Assembly: GCA_025267735.1 (NCBI GenBank)
Contig: CM046294.1
Location: forward strand, 3,878,001 to 3,942,000
Length of the DNA stretch: 64,000 nt
Source of the DNA: Mactra quadrangularis
Taxonomy: Eukaryota; Mollusca; Bivalvia; Venerida; Mactridae
Direction of reading: 5' to 3'
This document shows positions 11,986 to 23,059 of this stretch, one piece after another (within the stretch, counting starts at the first letter, position 1; the number at the start of each line of letters is the position of its first letter). The notes below the pieces were generated by a model. The model was not told the origin of the DNA. It saw nothing but the letters and a program-made list of their open reading frames with translations, and ran no database searches. The translations under genes were made by a program, and so were the position numbers.

Positions 11986-12849
11986 GAAAAAAAACAACAA
12001 ACGTTTACACAGAATATCCCTTAGATTTGTCTCAAGTTATCCTAAAATACCAATACAAGGTATCGAGATAATGAAATGGAAATTATCAGAAAAGGCTATA
12101 ATTTGAATGCAAGTGATCACCAATCATATAAGAGGCCATTGTATAATGTTTATTACATGGTTAGCAATTGTTCAGAATCACTGTGATATACATGCATATA
12201 TATCAGGGTATACAGTATAGTTGGAACTACTTTATATATATATACATCGAATACTTAATGTACATAATGCGGATGAATAAAATTTTTATGAAAATTAAAA
12301 TTTGAATATAGCAAATAGTTCAATGAGAAAGCATACATTTTCACAATGAATAAATTAAAATCTCGAGCATTTTTATCGCTAAGCACACCATCTCAAGGGT
12401 ATTTGAAGTGTCGGATATATTTGTTTAGTTTATTTTCTATCTTCAATAATTAAGATAATCGGTGAAATCGTGGAAAAGTGCCCGGATTTTGATTGTAGAA
12501 GATTCCCCACATGTTCAAAAGCGTTAATACTATTCTTTAACTCAGTGTACTTGTATTGTTGACATAATACCACACGACATAATAGGTTTATATTAAAATA
12601 TTTCATAATTTCATTGAAATGAAGTTCTAGTTTCGCAGTGGGAGAATTTATCATACAAATGAATTAAACATGTACTATATACAACCCCGCTATATACCTC
12701 GTTCGTTTTTGAATATTTTTAAAGAGACAACCTATGTTTCCTACGACTACCCAGTCTTTGCTTCACCAAAGCTCTAGGATTTAAATACCCCTCTCACACT
12801 TTCGGCATTAATGTAATGCGAGAAAGACTTAATGTAGTAAATTACCAGA

Positions 12850-12895
12850 TGCGGGACTCGAACCCGTAGCATCTATGTTAAATGCTCTCTCACAT
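12850..12895 (-). repeat. tRNA-like SINE head remnant
   Basis: On the minus strand the sequence reads box B GGGTTCGAGTCCCGC, preceded by GCTAC and a box A-like GAGAGCATTTAACATAGATG. No folded acceptor stem is evident. Confidence 0.4.
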
Positions 12896-12957
12896 CAGGT
12901 AATCAGACTGATATTCAAGTACAATGTATATCACACAAATAAGCAAAGCACATGTTA

Positions 12958-13170
12958 CTGCAGCGTGTTAAGTTACCCTGGACATTCCAAAACGTTCCTT
13001 AACGAAAGTGTCGGAACAACTCAACCCGTAGACAACTCAACCCGAGACAACTCAATCGCCTACTAACGGATTGAGTTGTCCCAACTATGAGTTGAGTTAT
13101 GCACGGGTTGAGTTGTCTTCGGGTTGAGTTGTCCGGTATCCGTAACGTTAGCTAACAGTAGTTGCTGAAC
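12958..13170. mobile_element. MITE family F, copy 1
   Basis: Ends related to CAGCGTGTTCAGTTACC, with the interior built of repeats of ACAACTCAACCCG and its complement GGGTTGAGTTGTC. Shares the arm words AACGTTCC and TAACGTTAGCTAAC with the copies at 14418, 16497 and 20727. Confidence 0.85.
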
Positions 13171-13192
13171 TCGCAACAGATGTACAGTCCTG

Positions 13193-13476
13193 TTGCAATT
13201 AGGGACTTTTGTCAGTTATTTTTCCCTGATAAAATCTGAAACTAACCAATTGGTAAGTGGGTCCTTACTGTTGGAATCCTCGGATGTTATCATTGAATTT
13301 CACTGTAAGGATTACAAAATATTTCATCTAATATATTTCTTGTTAATTAAGCTATTAAAAGAAGTGATGAAATTCAGATAGTTCTTTACCTTAAAAATAC
13401 TTAGCTTAAATTTCAAACAACACTAAATGATTTACAATAAAAGTTATTTAAGATTATTTTGGCAAATTGACATCTT
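13193..13476. mobile_element. MITE family J, inverted shorter copy
   Basis: Starts with GGGACTTTTGTCAGTTATTT and carries, in reverse order and orientation, the interior words of the element at 10098-10468 (ACTTAGCTTAAATTTCAAAC, TCTAATATATTTCTTG). The second inverted end is missing. Confidence 0.6.
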
Positions 13477-14112
13477 TAGAATACCCCTTCGGTTTTTCTG
13501 TGACTAGGCTGAAGTGTGCTCCATGTTATTTTCTGCGGGTAATAACAATTTGATCTACAATTCTGGATATATTTTGATGAGGAAGGCACACTTGAAAGTT
13601 TTCGTTTTGGGGCACTGCTCCTAAAGTGAATTCCATCTGGAAAAACAGCCATTGAAGTCCTCAGAAGGCCATTGTTTACATTTTGAAGGGAGCAAAATGC
13701 GTGAGAGGTCATTGTCGTCTAATAATGGGTTAACTACAGAAAATAACTTGCGACATACGAGAACATGATCAAATTGTATTTGTTTAAAATGTTTTGGTGG
13801 GCACTGAATTTTAAATGAAATAGAAAAAAAAACCATTCGAACACCTCAACTATTCACTGAATAAAAAAATGTATAATGACCGAGAATAACCGAGAAGTTC
13901 CGAATGAAAAATAAAGGTCAATACAATATCTCATAGACTTGATATGATTGTTATAATCGTACTTAACTGACTTTGTATTGTACTTATCTTGTAAGTTAAG
14001 TACAAACAACAACATGCCTATACTTTATTAATTTCGAGTCAATGAACTAGAAGACTTGAAGTCAATGATATCAATAATGTCACGATTCAGTGATTTCTTC
14101 TATATATCAATA

Positions 14113-14415
14113 GCCTGTTCAATTACCCTAAACGTAACAAAACGTTCCGTAACGATACATTAGGAACTCCTCGGCCATTGGCTGCGAATAATCTCGGACA
14201 TATTTAGACGCTATTTGAAGTTGAATCAAACAAATATACGATCGTTTAGGCAATGAGTGATGTTTCGTTTTTAGTCCGTAAATTTTGAAACATCACTCAT
14301 TGCCTTAACGATCGTATATTTGTTTATTAGATTAGATTATTCGCAGCGAATGGCCGAGGAGTTACGAATGTATCGTTACGGAACGTTTTGGAACGTTTAG
14401 GGTAATTGAACAGGC
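14113..14415. mobile_element. MITE family E, copy 2
   Basis: Flanked by TA at 14111-14112 and 14416-14417. Inverted ends GCCTGTTCAATTACCC and GGGTAATTGAACAGGC, and the same interior as copy 1 in opposite orientation. Abuts a family F copy. Confidence 0.88.
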
Positions 14416-14417
14416 TA

Positions 14418-14640
14418 CTGCTGCGTGTACAGTAACGACTGTTAGCTAACGTTACGGATACGGGATAACTCAACCAGAATACAACTCAACCCTTGCAAAA
14501 CTCAACTCAAAGTTGGGACAACTCAATCCGTAAGTTGGAGATTGAGTTGTCTCGGGTCGAGTTGTTTTTGGGTTGAGTTGTTCCGACACTTCCGTTACGG
14601 AACGTTCTTGGAACGTTCAGGGTAACTGAACACGCTGCTG
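14418..14640. mobile_element. MITE family F, copy 2
   Basis: Begins CTGCTGCGTGTACAGTAACG and ends GGGTAACTGAACACGCTGCT. The interior has ACAACTCAACCC and GGGTTGAGTTGTT repeats in opposite orientation around the centre. Directly adjacent to the family E copy ending at 14415. Confidence 0.88.
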
Positions 14641-15324
14641 GATATAATAATCAGGAATTAATAAAACATTAAAAATAAAAAGTATGATAACTTGTAAAAA
14701 AACCGTTCTTTTTAATGTTTTTTATCTTTATACCTCGGCGATCTTCTACGAAGAAAAATATCTTCGTAGATGATCGCCGACGTGGTTCCGAATGAAATAT
14801 GTGATATAAATTCGAGAGTACCAAGAGGCGAAGAGCAAGCTAGCGATATGTTAAGGAAACTGGCCACAGATCTAGGACTAGGGCGTGTTGCCTTTAGAAG
14901 CATATCGCTTTGTGCTCAAGAACCTTTAATTTGATGTCACACTCTTGTTCCTTTAGTTTGAGAAAAGTGCCAGGGCACAAAGCGATACGTGGCGATATTC
15001 TTAGGCAACTCGCATTTGGTTTCGAGTCAAACTCGCCGGAGCGGTTATTTCCCTTTATTGAGCTATGAGTGACGTAACCCCTGTAAGCAGCTTATTTGGG
15101 TGTATGGGACCTCGAGAAGCGCAGAATATCATCTTAATGCCGAACTAACGTGGTCCTGTACTTTTAAAATTCGAAAGGTTCCGAACGCATTGATTCAAAC
15201 TTGCAGGATTAGTCATAAGCAAAGGTATTTGAGGTCAGTTTTCTGATACACAAGGGAAACATTGATACCCTCTAAAGAACAAGAATAATATGGTATGATA
15301 GTAGTATGCTTGTATTTATCAATT

Positions 15325-15400
15325 CTCGTACCCAGAGTCTAGTAGGATTCGGTTAGATCGAGAATCTTGATAACCTCGGGGTACGAAAATGGTACATATA
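15325..15400. repeat. Third copy of the GTCTAGTAGGATTC repeat
   Basis: CTCGTACCCAGAGTCTAGTAGGATTC followed by GAGAATCTTGATAACCTC, matching the units at 9800-10035. Confidence 0.6.
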
Positions 15401-15464
15401 TCGTACATGTGCTAGTATAAAAAGCACTCGTTTAATACAACACTTGTACTTCCTTCAAGTTTGT

Positions 15465-15850
15465 TTTATGACGACGTGGATGAGTGTCCGCTTACGGCAA
15501 GGGAGATTATGGGTTCGATCCCTTTAGCTTTATTATATCGCATGTATAACAAAGCACTTGTACTCCCCTTCTAGTTTGCTTTTATGGCGACGTGTTTTGG
15601 CGTCCGCTTACGACAAGGAAGGTCATGGGTTCGATCATAACTCGAATGATAAGGTTTTACCGAGTAACGATGGAGCCCAACTTAAATCACCTACTAGTAA
15701 TTGTGGGATGTCAAATTTAGATAGATGGGAAGTAGATAGCACAGGTGGAATACATCACTAGCATTAGCTTGTCTTCATGCTAGCTTTTAAACTGATTTGT
15801 AGTTTCCGCTAAATAACTAGAAACGTCGTTGGTTCGATCCTAGCTCAGAC
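15465..15850 (+). repeat. Cluster of tRNA-like SINE heads
   Basis: Three modules near 15465-15530, 15575-15640 and 15790-15845 carry GACGTGG or similar box A sequences, TCCGCTTACG, and box B-like GGTTCGATC. They resemble the pair at 11335-11660. None forms a complete cloverleaf. Confidence 0.5.
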
Positions 15851-15989
15851 CGGATTGCATCTAGTTTTAAATGATTTATATTCATCCACCGAATACGCAC
15901 AAATGGTAGAGCATCTGCCATGCAAACAGCAGAATGCAGGTTGGAGCACCACATTAGATCTATAACGTTTCCTCCTCCAATTTTGTTTT

Positions 15990-16178
15990 TGTTGTTGTTT
16001 TTTTAACGTCGTATATTCAACACATATTTAGGTCATATATACAACGGTCAGCTCTTCCTACTATACGTTTCCTGGACACTTTTCTATCACCAGAACTAAC
16101 CTACCGCGACCGGGCTCGAACCCGCGATCTCTTGATTCGAAGTCAGACATGCTAACCACTACGGCACGGCCACGGCTA
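15990..16178 (-). mobile_element. SINE family B
   Basis: Starts TTTTTTAACGTCGTATATTC and ends with the reversed tRNA-like head CGGGCTCGAACCCGCGATC...GCTAACCACTACGGCACGG. Slightly shorter in the body than the copy at 1985-2205. Confidence 0.82.
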
Positions 16179-16359
16179 CCTCCTCCTATTACGCTGGTGT
16201 CGTGCGTGTGAGACTAGCCTCGGAACCATTGAGTGAATTACTCGAGCGCTACACTTGTTTGTAAAAAATCTTTACGTGTTGTTTTATATAAAAAGTAAGA
16301 AGGTATATGAAATAGTTTTGTGCATGCTGTAAAGTTTTCAAATGTCTATGACATTCATC

Positions 16360-16435
16360 CGCCTGATTAGCTTCGTAGGAAGAGCACCTGACTTGCAAGC
16401 AAGAATTCGCGGCTTCGAGCTCCGCATCGGTTACT
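16360..16435 (+). repeat. tRNA-like sequence (SINE head or decayed tRNA)
   Basis: CGCCTGATTAGCTTCGTAGG then AGAGCACCTGACTTGCAAGC and a box B-like GGCTTCGAGCTCCGC give a recognisable D-arm and anticodon-arm pattern. The acceptor stem does not close, so a functional tRNA is unlikely. A GAACA microsatellite follows at about 16459-16485. Confidence 0.4.
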
Positions 16436-16496
16436 TAACTTATCACCCAATTACAACACGAACAGAACAGAACAGAACAGAACATAGACGAAAACT

Positions 16497-16713
16497 GCAG
16501 CGCGTTCAGTAACGACTGTTAGCTAACGTTACGGATACGGGACTACTTAACAAAGACAACTAAACCCGTGCATAACTCAACTCGAAGTTGGGACAACTCA
16601 ATCCGTTAGTAGGGGATTGAGTTGTCTCGGGTTGAGTTGTCTCGGGTTGAATTGTTCCGACACTTCCGTTTCGGAACGTTTTAGAACGTTCAGGGTAACT
16701 GAACACGCTGCTG
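16497..16713. mobile_element. MITE family F, copy 3
   Basis: Starts CAGCGCGTTCAGTAACGACT and ends GGGTAACTGAACACGCTGCT, with internal GGGTTGAGTTGTCTC repeats. Well-preserved ends. Confidence 0.88.
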
Positions 16714-17245
16714 TATGTAGGTAGTTTGTTCATATACAATGTACCGATATGATCTAGGGTTACTTTAATCCTTACAAAAATTAGGGATTCTTTCCGAGTA
16801 TTTGAATCACTTCGATGGCTAATTGTCACCATCTTTTAAAATATTATTGGTTTAAATGAAATTTAAGTATTTGTTTAGGATTACACGTAACACCAAAATC
16901 TTCACTGATAACTGTGGTCAACAATGTCGAGGTATATTCCTATCGCAGCATGTGTGAGCAAGGACTCTACAGTGCCATCCATAATTACCTTTAAACTTTT
17001 GTAAATATTTTATGTGTTTTTACATTTTTACCAATACTTGAGACCTTAAAAACATATCTTTAAGTACATGTACATGCATAAAATTTACAGTTGCATAGAG
17101 TAGCATTACTCTTCATTCAAATGTTACAATCTATTCTAAATAGTGTAATGCGTAAATACATATGAAATAAGTTTTCATTTTATACATGAAAAACAGGTTT
17201 TTTTTTACAAATGTAAAGATAATTTTGGATGACACTGTATATACG

Positions 17246-17520
17246 AGGGGTGATCCAGAAGTAATGAGACAAACGCCATAAATCCCAAACCGATCGTGGA
17301 ATAAACATGTAAATTACAACAGTTGTGTAAAAAGTAGTTTTCTATACGGGTGTGAAAAATCATGCATATGCGTTTTCTAAATCTCGAGCTATACTTTCTT
17401 GATCTATGTAGGGTAACGTATCCCGCCGCAGGCCACAGATATTTGACATCAACGACGTCTTAATAAAGTTTAATAGCCTTTACTTACATAGTGTCACTCT
17501 TTCTCAAAGGAGTTGCATTG
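17246..17520 (+). mobile_element. Possible mariner-type element end
   Basis: Begins TACGAGGGGTGATCCAGAAG followed by TAATGAGAC, which resembles the terminal inverted repeats of mariner elements. No matching right-hand end or intact transposase frame is visible, so this would be a truncated remnant; the right boundary is a guess. Confidence 0.35.
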
Positions 17521-17924
17521 GCTGGGATACACCGTTCATGTCTATGTATCAACTGGCTGTATATGTGTATATAGGTTCCGTGGTGTGAGTAATGTCAAGT
17601 TTTCTTTTGCACATACGCAGATGCAGTTTATCTTATTTTCATGTATACTTGTACATAATAAATATATAATTTTTAGAAGATAAATAATGATTAAGTGTAT
17701 GTTAAGTATGCATGGTTGACTAAAACTTGAAACGCAGCAGATTTTTTCAGTTTGAATTATAAAAATTATTTGCATATACTTTTTCCATTATACATATATA
17801 ACTAAGTACTTAACTAATTGAATGTATATATGAATAATTATAACCCTTACTACGATCGTGCAGAATATTTAAATTGACAAAGCACTTCGAGAGTTGATAT
17901 ACATGTATGTTACTATTCACGAAT

Positions 17925-18245
17925 GCCGTGACGCATTTTTATGCAAACTGTGACGCATTTTAATGAAAAAAATCGTGACACATTTCCATGAACACCGTGC
18001 CGCGATGATTTATGCAAACCGTGGCGCATTTTAATGACGCATCTAGGCAAACCGTGACGCATGTTCATGAATACCGTGACGCATTTTCATGGTTAACATG
18101 ACGCATTTTTATGCAAACCGTGATGCATTTATTTTTATGCAAACAGGGAGCCATTTTCGTGATTACTGTAACGTATTTTTATGCAAACCGTGCCACTTTT
18201 TCATGAGTGAACGTAACACATTTTCATGAATAACGTAGGACATTT
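17925..18245 (+). repeat. Degenerate minisatellite, about 30-base units
   Basis: Roughly ten imperfect copies of a unit around GTGACGCATTTTTATGCAAACC, alternating between ATGCAAACCGTGACGC and ATGAATACCGTGACGC forms. No reading frame. Confidence 0.8.
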
Positions 18246-19522
18246 ATGACAAAAATTATATAGATGACATCTGAAAACATACCTGATTTTTTTCCACATC
18301 CCTGTAGCCTGGGGCTGAGAATTCATTTTATCCATTTTTATCGTAAATTAATATACATGCAATAAAACTTAATCTAAAAGATTTTATTCATTTTACTGTA
18401 AACTAACATAGATGTAATAAAACTTTAACTATAAGACGCGACTTTCTTATGCCAAATGACTTCCTCAAAATCACAAACTGCTGTCAATAAACTTTGCTTA
18501 CTCCTTTAAAATAATCCTTGCATACAAAATAGAACAAAAATACACTTCATATTCCAACTTCCTCAAAATTAACATAACTTTGTACCTTGATCAAAACAAT
18601 ACACATGTTAAAAATAATGTCACAAAAAAATTACACTCAATAAAAGCTTCACCCTTCAGTAAAAAATCCAAACAAAGATCAATTCAATTCAATTTACATT
18701 GTCCAATTTTTCAAAATCTTATCAACTGTTTATTTTGTTAAGAAAACATGAAAACTAGATCGTCTCCTAGAGATTAACAATATTCCGATGAAATGAATAA
18801 ATCAATTACCGTTCTTCATCAATTTATTAAATATAAATAAGATCAACTGATTTGTAACAAATCTAGAAGGTTTCAATTAAACACGTAATAAACCCATGTT
18901 AATATCGTCATAAAAACTCTCCGTGGCGCCGAGCTTGATTGTTTAAGGGATCAAATTTCAGGAAATTAGACATTAATCGAAAATAAAATTTCGATTTCAA
19001 TAGTTTATTAATATAGTGGACATTTTTATTAAAGAATCATCGAGCCGCGAATATCTCCAGTTCCAATTTTCGATAGAATTACATGTGAATATAAATTAAA
19101 CCGTCATCATTGAATACAACTTTATCACAAAAATATCAGCTTGAAAATATAACCAAAAAAAAAAAAAAAAACAGAATAAAGAATACGTTTGCATAAGTTT
19201 ATTATTGAATTGCAAAAAAAGATTACTTTACAATGCCAGTATGGAAATGAGCGGTGTAACATAAACGCTATCAGATGTTTAATGATAATTAATTAACAGG
19301 AATTCAACAATGCATGGAACAATTAACAGAGCTATCGGATTATCTCATTGATTGGATTAACAAAGCTTGGGTTCAAAGACACGTATGTTTTATTTACCTG
19401 ACGTACATAGAAGAGCCTTACAAATACATTGATACATGCACATACAGTTTCGCCCAAACATTTTACACAAAAAGCTTGGGTTCGTTGATCTATATGATTT
19501 ATACCTGAAGTACATATCTGTA

Positions 19523-19830
19523 GCCTGTTCAATTACCCTAAACATTCCAAAACGTTCCGTAACGATACATTCGGAACTCCTCGGCCATTCGCTGCGAATA
19601 ATCTAATCTAATAAACAAATATACGACCGTTAAGGCAATGAGTGATGTTTCAAAGGTTCGGACTAAAAACGAAACATCACCCATTAAACGATCGTATATT
19701 TGTTTACTTCAACACCGGTAGTTTAAAAATAGCGTCTAAATATGTCCGAGAATATTTGCAGCGAATGGCCGAGGAGTTCCGAATGTATCGTTACGGAACG
19801 TTTTGGAACGTTTAGGGTAATTGAACAGGC
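19523..19830. mobile_element. MITE family E, copy 3
   Basis: TA-flanked (19521-19522, 19831-19832), with ends GCCTGTTCAATTACCC and GGGTAATTGAACAGGC. The interior matches the copy at 10685-10997 in the same orientation, with a short deletion near the central ATCACCCATTAAACG. Confidence 0.88.
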
Positions 19831-20119
19831 TACAGAGCTCTATATGCATAAATACATACAGTGTCACCCAAACATTTTTGGCTAATAGCGTGGATGTGTA
19901 GATATGTATATTTTATACATGGCGTACATAGGTGAGCTTTAAACGCATAAGTAATACAGTGCCGCCCAAATGTTATAGACAAATGCTTTGGATTCGAAGA
20001 TCAGTATATTTTATACCTAGCGTACATAGATGAACCTTAAAACATTTTAGACAAATGCTTGGGTTCGTAGATCTATATATACGAGCCTTACAAAACATAA
20101 AGCAAACATGCACATACAG

Positions 20120-20403
20120 CAGGCGCGTAGGAGCTGGGGCCGCAGGGGCCGCGGCCACGGCCCCAACATTCTGGCAATCAGCGGCAATGGGACCGCGAGT
20201 TAATTTTTCATGACACATATTGAAAATCTTGAGGTCAAGTACAAAGATTTGTTATTAAACAGGGAGTACTGGATGTGCTAGAAATCGAGTTTTGGGGTTT
20301 TCATTCACAAAAAAATTTGACCGGCGGGAGGAGACACCCCACCCGTTAGTCCCGTACCCACCCCATCTGCGGCCCCAATATCTAGGTCCTTCCTACGCGC
20401 CTG
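20120..20403. mobile_element. GC-rich-ended MITE with 5-base target duplication
   Basis: Ends CAGGCGCGTAGGA and TCCTACGCGCCTG are inverted, with a second inverted pair inside (GGGGCCGCAG and CTGCGGCCCC). TACAG flanks both sides (20115-20119 and 20404-20408), consistent with a 5-base duplication. The arms are GC-rich against an AT-rich interior. Confidence 0.78.
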
Positions 20404-20726
20404 TACAGTGCCAAGGGGAAGTAACTGACTAAGGTCTCTTAATAAGTGTGACCGGTAGAATGCTTATATATTTAATTACATAGGTATATGTTTTTAGGTA
20501 TGTTAACTATTGACCCTTTACTTATCGAAACATGGACGAAATTTACTGTTTTCACCTGAACACGATAGGGATAATTTAAGATGCTTCAACCGACAGAGAA
20601 ACTTGAATAAAAAATAAAATAATATTGACAATTTTTCAGCAAAGAAATGTCAAATCTGTTATATTTGGGTCCCTAATCGGTAAGTATATTATGTTAACAA
20701 GGGCAATGGAACTGATACATTATGTG

Positions 20727-20943
20727 CAGCGTGTTCAGTAACGACTGTTAGCGAACGTTACGGGTATGGGACAACTCAATCCGTAGACAACTCAACCCGA
20801 GGATAACTCAAGCCAAAGTTGGGACAACTCAAAGCGTTAGTGAGGTATTGAGTTTTCTCGGGATGAGTTGTCTTTAGGTTGAGTTGTCCCGACCTTACCG
20901 TTACGGAACGTTTCGGAACGTTCGGGGTAATTGAACACGCTGG
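20727..20943. mobile_element. MITE family F, copy 4
   Basis: Starts CAGCGTGTTCAGTAACGACT and ends GGGTAATTGAACACGCTG. The ACAACTCAACCC-type interior is present with more substitutions than in copies 2 and 3. Confidence 0.85.
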
Positions 20944-21036
20944 TGGTCTAAACAATATAAACATGCACAATCATTTTGAGTCATTTCAAGTAATGTTTGT
21001 TAGCTATATAGTTAACAGTAGAAACTGTACAATTTT

Positions 21037-21313
21037 AGGGGCGGAGACAGGGTGTTTTTAAAGGGGGGGGTCCAAAATTTCGAACTACAACCACATTATA
21101 CACTGTTTGCAAAAAAACGAAGCATATTAATAATAAACTCTACAAAACTATTAGATCTATGTTAAACAAAAGAACGATAGAAGCGACCAGAAGATTTTTT
21201 TCATGCTACTTACAAATGGTTTACAGTTAAAAAAAATACACTCATGGTCGGGTATATTTGGGAAATTTCAGGGAGGGGTCCGGACCCCCCGGACCCCTTG
21301 CTAGATCTGCCAA
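21037..21313. mobile_element. MITE family D, copy 2
   Basis: Ends GGGGCGGAGACAGGG and CTTGCTAGATCTGCC. Same interior as the copies at 9119 and 23333, including TTAGATCTATGTTAA and GGTTTACAGTTA. Confidence 0.78.
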
Positions 21314-21430
21314 TGTTTTTTTGTGAATAAAATATATTCGGAACCAGGGCAGGTTATGACTTAACATTTGTAGATCTTGAAACTGAATCAGTCAAATAAG
21401 ATCATAACTACCACTTACGACCTTATAAAA

Positions 21431-21690
21431 ACCCGGGTCGGTGGCGCAGTTGGTAGCGCGCCAGGATTTGGAATCTCGTGTCCCGAAGGTGATATGGGTT
21501 CGAATCCCTACCGGGGAGGTTATATCCTTCTATGAAAATTTGACAATAATGTCAATTTTCGTCCATTAATAAGATATATGGAGAAATTTGCGGCCTTGTG
21601 GAAGGGTAGGTGAGTACTGGTTACAGACAATAGTCCAGGTTAGGTTCGCTTGACGCCGTAAATGACCTCAATTGTGTTGACATTAAAAAA
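21431..21690 (+). mobile_element. SINE family A
   Basis: Head ACCCGGGTCGGTGGCGCAGT with box B GGTTCGAATCCC, then the family body and tail GTGTTGACATTAAAAAAC. Moderately diverged, with a short deletion in the AGGAAAGCTAGG region. Confidence 0.82.
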
Positions 21691-22837
21691 CAACAAAAAA
21701 CGACCTTTTAATACTACAGCGTCGATATGAATGTTTGGTTCAGCACGTTCTGATCTGTTCTGCTCTGTTACCAATGTGTTTTTGTACTTGATTTGTCTTG
21801 TGAAGTTTATCACCACGCTTGTATTTATCAATTGCAATTTGATAACTTAACCGGATTTTCTTTAATTAGTTGTACATCAGATCGTAAAAGGTAGCAATTG
21901 CGTATACCTACACCACGAAACAAGGGAAATAAATCGAGATATTTTATGTAAACATGGGTTGCCTCCCTTTACTTGACGAGAGTGAATGTATAGGTCACAA
22001 GTGGTGCAAATGTTTTAACGCACACTCTTATATGTACTTTTTGACAGAGTGAATCCTACTGTGTTACGGACCTTAATTTGTTGGTTTGTTTATTTTTTTA
22101 ATTTTAAATTACGAAGAAAAATCTGTTTACTTTTAATCAAAGATCAATATTATATACGTTATTTAACCAATTTGAAATTTCATACGTAAAGTCTTACCAC
22201 TCAAATAACCCCCCATTTAATTAAAAAAAACTTATAACACAAACACATAAAGCAACGGCTTTCAATTGCAGCATTTTGGTGCAAAACTGTATTTCTGACA
22301 GATGAGGCTCAATCTATTTTACTTTTCTAAATCTTTAAAACCATTTTTACCAAGATTAATAGAAAAAATAAAGACTAAACGCCTTTAATTGTATGCTATA
22401 AAAATGTGTTGATAGGCAATTAATCCTTATCGTTCATATTTCATCATGATTTCTTTCCGCGGAAAACGTTCATTATAATTATGTATTTAAGTCATATTGA
22501 CGTAACAAATCTTAAGAGCGGTTATGTCAAGCGTTGCTAAATATTTCATTGATTCAAAAGAGAGAAATAACCGTTGCTGAGAGTTTGATATTAACTTAGC
22601 GAGTACAAATGCACATAGCAATCAAAGTATTGGAATACAGAAAGACTTTCTTTCACATTGAAAGCTAACAAATCCATACTTAAGATATAACTCCTTAACC
22701 AGTAGTTTCAAGTACGAATCGGCGGCATACTGACGTATATTTTGTGCAAAATAAGATGCCATTTGAGGACAACGAACAAAAAATAAACATATAAGGCAGT
22801 ATAGGCGTTTCATAAGGTTAACTTAATATTTACTTAC

Positions 22838-22990
22838 AGTTCTTCCTGTTTTGCCAGACGACCTCCATCAGAATGGTTACTGCTGATAGAGTTAGATCTA
22901 GCTGACCTTATTGACCTTGTCATATTGTTGTAGCAGACGATGATTTGATATCACGTGACTTCAAAAAATATTCTTAAGTTGTAATAACTA
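22838..22990 (-). CDS. First coding exon of the unrecognised left-hand gene
   Basis: On the minus strand an ATG at 22923 opens MTRSIRSARSNSISSNHSDG, then GRLAKQEE, and ends with CT before a consensus GTAAGT donor beginning at 22837. An in-frame TGA lies 10 codons upstream of the ATG, which supports this start. A good acceptor (TTCTGTTCATTTCAG) at 22991-22992 marks the exon's 5' edge, so 22924-22990 is 5'-UTR. The phase 2 end joins without a stop to 5928-6034 (split Leu codon). The N-terminus is basic and Ser/Arg-rich, with no signal peptide, so the product is probably intracellular. I cannot name it; the intron to the next exon is 16.8 kb. Confidence 0.6.
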
Positions 22991-23059
22991 CTGAAATGAA
23001 CAGAATATGACGTCAGTATGGTAAAAATATACAGGGGAAGTGGTGTTGTTTAGTTGTAC

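Noticed and set aside
12958..20943. CRISPR-like repeat array
   Set aside because: Repeats are long inverted-repeat elements with irregular spacing in an intron-containing animal genome, not short direct repeats with spacers.
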